From an uncultured Bacilli bacterium (GTDB lineage: Bacteria; Bacillota_I; Bacilli_A; RF39; UBA660), in NCBI GenBank assembly GCA_947629115.1, contig CANRCL010000016.1, positions 1 to 16,336 on the forward strand: a stretch of 16,336 nt of DNA, written 5' to 3'. The translations under genes were made by a program, and so were the position numbers. Each line of letters opens with the position of its first letter. Position 1 is the first letter of the stretch. This document shows, in pieces, positions 14,581-16,336 of this stretch. The notes under the pieces were generated by a model. That model was not told the DNA's origin. It was given only the letters and a program-made list of their open reading frames with translations, and ran no database searches.

Positions 14581-16032
14581 TTATTCAGCATTCAAATATA
14601 ATTGTCCATCTTCACCAAAATATAGAATATCATTTATATCTGTTTTTATGTGAGCATATACTTTATCATTAACTTTAGTTGTACCGATTTCTCCTATATT
14701 TGGAGTATTATATTCTTTCAAACTATCTTTAACTTTATTTAAATATTCTTTGTCATTAGTAATTTCATTTTTATTAAATTTAGCATATAAAACACTAACA
14801 AAATCAACATTTTCAATTAAAATAAAATAATAATCATTTGTTTCATATAATAGATAATCTGCAACTAAACCATCTGTAAGAATAACTTTATCATTTGTTT
14901 TGGTATTAATAAATTCAAGATTATTGTCTTTATCTAATTGTAATTTAAAATTATATTCAGTTTTTGTTGTCGTATATGTTGGTTCCATTGGATTTCCATT
15001 TTCATCAATCTCATTTGTATCATTAATTACTGTATTTTCAACTATATGAGACATGTTGTATTCATTATGATAATAATATTGAGTTTCAAAATTATCTCCC
15101 AAACTTTTTTTCTCATAAGTAGTACAAACATAATAATCTTCATAGCCCTCTGGAGTGTATAAACCAGAACCAAGATATAAAACGGCTGCAATTAAAGGTA
15201 AACCAAAATATAATACTTTTGGTAATGGTTTTATTTCTTCATTATCTGTAAATTTTATTTGTCTAAATAACCAATAACAAATTATCGCCATAGCAACAAT
15301 TATTACAATGGAATCAATTGTATTATATAAAATAATTGCTGAAGTTGGATTTCCAGATACACAGTCTCCTAAATAAACTGTTTCTCCTATCATAATTGAA
15401 AAATCCCAAAAAGCATGAATTAAAACTACACTCCAAATATTTTTAGTTTTATAGTAAATACAAGCAAAGATTATTCCAATAAATGTCGCATTTAAAATTT
15501 GAACTAAAGTATCAATTAAAGTTTGTCCTACAAAAATATTGGTTATATGCATTGCTCCAAATACTAAAGAAGAAAGAACAATAGATAAAATAATATTTTT
15601 CTTACTATCTTTAAATCTTTCTAAAAATTCATTTAGAAGCCAACCACGGCATAAAAATTCTTCAGCAATGCCAATTAAAAAACAAAAAGTTGCTAAATTT
15701 AAAATAACAGGAATATTTATTTCTTTATATATAGTGGTAATATTTAAAATTAATATTACTAAGCCAATAAATATTATAGGTAATCCTAATTTAAAACCTT
15801 TTCCCAATTTTTCACTCTTTTGTTTAAAGATATAAGAATTTTTAAAAAGCAAAAGAATAATTAAAATTAAACCAGCAAATATTGCTTCGGTAATTATTTC
15901 CTTTCCATATTTAAGACCCATAAAACTATTATAAAGAATTGAAACACCAATGTTATTAATAAAATCTATTATCATAAATAGAAATACCATTCCAATAAAA
16001 TAAAGCCAAATATTTCTCTTTTTCTTTTCCAT
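14581..16032 (-). CDS. CPBP family intramembrane metalloprotease with large C-terminal domain
   Basis: A 483-residue protein. The CPBP (CAAX protease/Abi) catalytic motifs are present in membrane helices: EEFLCR (E124, E125, R129), FGAMH (H162) and HAFWD (H206, D210), consistent with glutamate-activated zinc hydrolysis of peptide bonds in the membrane. About eight or nine membrane helices span residues 10-291. The rest (about 292-483) is a hydrophilic domain with many aromatic and charged residues that I do not recognise; such a domain is longer than the typical 200-300-residue CPBP protein. AGGTGAG precedes the ATG at 16032. The gene lies between two GLUG surface-protein paralogues and has a promoter with a G9 spacer, so its transcription may be phase variable. 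Substrates could include the surface proteins or a secreted peptide, but nothing shows which. Confidence 0.88.
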   Translation of the reverse strand: MEKKKRNIWLYFIGMVFLFMIIDFINNIGVSILYNSFMGLKYGKEIITEAIFAGLILIILLLFKNSYIFKQKSEKLGKGFKLGLPIIFIGLVILILNITTIYKEINIPVILNLATFCFLIGIAEEFLCRGWLLNEFLERFKDSKKNIILSIVLSSLVFGAMHITNIFVGQTLIDTLVQILNATFIGIIFACIYYKTKNIWSVVLIHAFWDFSIMIGETVYLGDCVSGNPTSAIILYNTIDSIVIIVAMAIICYWLFRQIKFTDNEEIKPLPKVLYFGLPLIAAVLYLGSGLYTPEGYEDYYVCTTYEKKSLGDNFETQYYYHNEYNMSHIVENTVINDTNEIDENGNPMEPTYTTTKTEYNFKLQLDKDNNLEFINTKTNDKVILTDGLVADYLLYETNDYYFILIENVDFVSVLYAKFNKNEITNDKEYLNKVKDSLKEYNTPNIGEIGTTKVNDKVYAHIKTDINDILYFGEDGQLYLNAE

Positions 16033-16053
16033 AACTCAAACTCACCTCACTTC

Positions 16054-16101
16054 CTATTAAATAAAAGTCAAAAACATATTTTTACAACATTTATTTAATA
16101 G
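16054..16101. repeat. 12-bp perfect inverted repeat in the CPBP leader
   Basis: CTATTAAATAAA (16054-16065) and its exact complement TTTATTTAATAG (16090-16101) flank 24 bases, which hold a further AAAAA/TTTTT inner stem. It lies in the roughly 100-base leader between the poly-G promoter and the start codon, ending about 8 bases from the Shine-Dalgarno sequence. It could form a long RNA hairpin or be a protein-binding dyad. Confidence 0.7.
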
Positions 16102-16140
16102 TAAAAAAGTGATTATTTTAACTTCTATTCTAATAATTAT

Positions 16141-16169
16141 ATTATAAAATAATACCCCCCCCCAGTCAA
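16141..16169 (-). promoter_or_regulatory. Poly-G-spacer promoter of the CPBP protease operon (G9, 17 bp)
   Basis: The -35 TTGACT (16164-16169) and -10 TATAAT (16141-16146) are separated by the optimal 17 bp, nine of which are an unbroken G run (16155-16163). Flanking bases match the surface-protein promoter (TTTTGAAAAA upstream, TAGAATAGA downstream of the -10), so the two modules share an origin. The leader to the start codon is about 100 bases. Confidence 0.85.
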
Positions 16170-16190
16170 CATTTTTTCAAAAAAATTTTT

Positions 16191-16220
16191 AAAAAAAGAA
16201 TAACAAATTAATGCTATTCT
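16191..16220 (-). terminator. Intrinsic terminator of the partial surface-protein gene
   Basis: The hairpin AGAATAGCA/TGTTATTCT (16212-16220 with 16197-16205, 6-base loop) runs into seven T residues on the minus strand. It contains the TAG stop codon of the partial gene and matches the hairpin at 11899-11922. Confidence 0.85.
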
Positions 16221-16336
16221 GTTTCTAAATTAAAGTCTAATGTTGGGTACCCAGTTGTTGGGTCTATTTTCCAACTTGATAATGTATAACCGTCTAAATC
16301 TGTACCTATTGTTTCATTATCTATTGAAGATAAACC
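16197..16336. repeat. Duplicated 3' end of surface-protein gene, copy 2
   Basis: The partner of the 11899-12038 copy, about 94% identical by eye over 140 bp without gaps. It reaches the window edge, so the true length of the repeat is unknown. Confidence 0.9.
16214..16336 (-). CDS. Surface-protein paralogue, C-terminal fragment (cut by window edge)
   Basis: The last 40 codons and TAG stop of a gene that continues beyond the right edge. The fragment reads GLSSIDNETIGTDLDGY, then TLSSWKIDPTTGYP and TLDFNLETE. It differs from the C-terminus of the 735-residue GLUG protein at only three residues (N/S, P/S, F/Y). It is therefore the C-terminal module of a paralogous surface protein. The start, length and repeat number cannot be seen. 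It ends in the same terminator hairpin as its paralogue. Confidence 0.88.
   Translation of the reverse strand, partial: GLSSIDNETIGTDLDGYTLSSWKIDPTTGYPTLDFNLETE

Noticed and set aside
16054..16101. Invertible DNA switch, given the inverted repeat near a phase-variable promoter
   Set aside because: The arms enclose only 24 bases with no promoter inside, and no site-specific recombinase gene is in the window; an RNA hairpin or binding dyad is more likely.

Overview
The window is very A+T-rich, densely packed chromosomal DNA from a low-GC Bacillota-type bacterium. Every supported gene lies on the minus strand. Shine-Dalgarno motifs of the AGGAGG/AGGTGA type, a YrzB-like DUF1292 protein, a YfiH/PgeF protein and abundant GLUG-type surface repeats suggest an uncultured gut Bacilli/Mollicutes-like lineage; this placement is inference. 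UGA is a stop, because the MerR gene ends in TGA, so the code looks standard. No rRNA, tRNA, CRISPR array, phage or transposase gene was seen.

In transcription order from the right edge: (1) The 3' end of a surface-protein gene enters the window at 16336 and ends in a terminator. (2) A promoter whose -35 and -10 boxes are separated by a G9 tract precedes a CPBP-family intramembrane protease gene and a small membrane protein, closed by a terminator. (3) A second promoter of the same design, with a G8 tract, precedes a 735-residue N-terminally anchored GLUG-repeat surface protein. Its last ~140 bp are nearly identical to the partial gene at the edge. (4) pgeF follows. (5) Next is a tight five-gene operon: a membrane zinc-ribbon/HELGH metallopeptidase-like protein, a small zinc-ribbon membrane protein, a Ca2+-type P-type ATPase, a signal-anchored protein and a 152-residue unknown. 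(6) A radical SAM protein gene has its own promoter. (7) A DUF1292 gene overlaps a gene of unknown function. (8) A three-gene operon encodes a split version of the 2-hydroxyacyl-CoA dehydratase activator/DUF2229 family. (9) Last is a membrane-anchored MerR regulator with a textbook 19-bp-spacer promoter and dyad operator, overlapping a YbjQ-family gene.

The most notable feature is the pair of homologous promoters with homopolymeric G tracts (8 and 9) as spacers, giving 16 and 17 bp between -35 and -10. This is the classic layout of slipped-strand phase-variable transcription. One promoter controls a surface protein, the other a membrane protease lying between two surface-protein paralogues. 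With the conserved 3' ends of the paralogues, this looks like a locus for varying the cell surface.
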